From assembly GCA_009781855.1 (NCBI GenBank), contig WQUY01000020.1:1-34336 (forward strand): 34,336 nucleotides of DNA. Direction: 5' to 3'. The number at the start of each line of letters is the position of its first letter. Position 1 is the stretch's first letter. Below, in pieces: positions 34,142 through 34,336 of this stretch. The notes under the pieces are model-generated. The model did no database searches and was not told where the DNA came from. It worked only from the letters and a program-made list of their open reading frames with translations. The position numbers were made by a program, and so were the translations under genes. Source of the DNA: Oscillospiraceae bacterium. GTDB lineage: Bacteria; Bacillota; Clostridia; Oscillospirales; Oscillospiraceae.

Positions 34142-34278
34142 TTAGTATGAACACGGTCATACTAAAATCAAGGGCATGTGCCACTTGCGCTCCCTATGGG
34201 AAACCGCAAGAACTGCACGAAATAATCATTCCTTTTTCATGGTTGTTTTGTGCCTTGGAAGATGTGAAAGGAATGATT
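34142..34278 (+). promoter_or_regulatory. Structured leader with three hairpins, the last covering the ribosome site
   Basis: First hairpin: TTAGTATGA (34142-34150) and TCATACTAA (34157-34165), perfect 9-base arms. Second: GTGC, CTTGCG and TCCC pair with GGGA, CGCAAG and GCAC (34178-34218) with internal loops. Third: AATCATTCCTTT (34224-34235) and AAAGGAATGATT (34267-34278), perfect 12-base arms around 31 bases. The right arm of the third contains AAAGGA, the ribosome site of the ATPase gene, so folding would hide it. This suggests translational control; the ligand or factor is unknown. Confidence 0.45.
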
Positions 34279-34284
34279 GTTTTC

Positions 34285-34336
34285 ATGAGACGATATGCAA
34301 TTGAAAGATTGGTTAAATGGAAAAACTCAAATAAGC
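34285..34336 (+). CDS. Probable AAA+ ATPase of the DUF4143-linked type, 5' end only
   Basis: Only 17 codons lie in the window: MRRYAIERLVKWKNSNK. This matches the usual start of a family of bacterial AAA+ ATPases with a C-terminal DUF4143 domain (an R-Y-x-x-x-x-L-x-x-W-K start before the P-loop). The P-loop itself is beyond the edge. AAAGGA lies 12 bases upstream. An earlier in-frame ATG at 34147 with a GAGGTG site would add 46 residues, but that start is inside a perfect hairpin and the added residues look random. The family call is tentative because so little is visible. Confidence 0.5.
   Translation, partial: MRRYAIERLVKWKNSNK

Larger units (their letters stand above)
33986..34284 (+). 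other. Gap after mnmG: tandem repeats, promoter and structured leader
   Basis: No gene of its own is supported. The gap holds three 32-base tandem repeats, a promoter and three hairpins, listed separately. A frame in phase with mnmG stays open past its stop to about 34123, and a GTG near 34008 could start it, but the 32-base period argues against coding. Confidence 0.5.

Noticed and set aside
34147..34284. ATPase gene start at ATG 34147
   Set aside because: The ATG lies inside a perfect hairpin, the added 46 residues include no recognisable motif, and MRRYAIERL at 34285 matches the family start.

Overview
The window reads as a chromosomal segment of an anaerobic, fermentative Firmicute, most likely a member of the Clostridia. 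This rests on the gene set: acetate kinase, a type III glutamine synthetase, an agr-type peptide quorum-sensing locus, BlaI/M56 regulation, a U32-Maf-MreC-MreD-PBP2 block, frequent TTG/GTG starts with strong AGGAGG-like ribosome sites, and a moderate GC content. No rRNA, tRNA, CRISPR array, insertion sequence or prophage was recognised. TGA is an ordinary stop codon in most genes here.

Region 1-4600 is accessory. It opens with the 5' end of an ECF sigma factor running off the left edge, with its own ECF-type promoter. Gene-poor DNA follows, and then a compact three-gene DUF3990/small protein/DUF3791 cassette with a sigma-A promoter and a dyad over the predicted start of transcription. Next is a BlaI repressor, a short M56 (BlaR1-like) membrane protease and a lipoprotein. 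The lipoprotein frame is interrupted by one TGA directly after a Cys codon and then stays open, in frame, for 63 more codons. This could be a selenocysteine codon and is the most interesting single observation.

Region 4600-10800 carries housekeeping genes: a uracil permease, acetate kinase, a TIM-barrel sugar-phosphate isomerase-like protein, a MogA/MoaB-type molybdopterin adenylyltransferase and a membrane-bound Cache-PAS-GGDEF diguanylate cyclase. Clear hairpin terminators follow the permease and the cyclase.

Region 10880-14880 is an agr-like signalling island. A LytTR response regulator and a GHKL kinase fragment lie on the minus strand, divergent from agrB and a 45-residue agrD. Two direct repeats with a 21-base period sit between the divergent promoters and resemble AgrA/LytTR boxes. 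A secreted protein with ten cysteines and a lipoprotein, both of unknown function, follow.

Region 14855-22720 is one long minus-strand series: moeA, moaA, moaC, a MOSC protein, a molybdopterin-binding protein, hisIE, a PHP-type histidinol phosphatase and glnN. Together with mogA it supplies much of late molybdenum-cofactor synthesis, and it points to molybdoenzymes elsewhere in the genome.

Region 22880-33990 is a plus-strand core block: U32 protease-like protein, maf, mreC, mreD, PBP2, uvrA and mnmG, for cell-wall elongation, DNA repair and tRNA modification. After mnmG come three imperfect 32-base tandem repeats, a promoter, and a leader with three potential hairpins. The leader ends at the first 17 codons of a probable AAA+ ATPase cut by the right edge.
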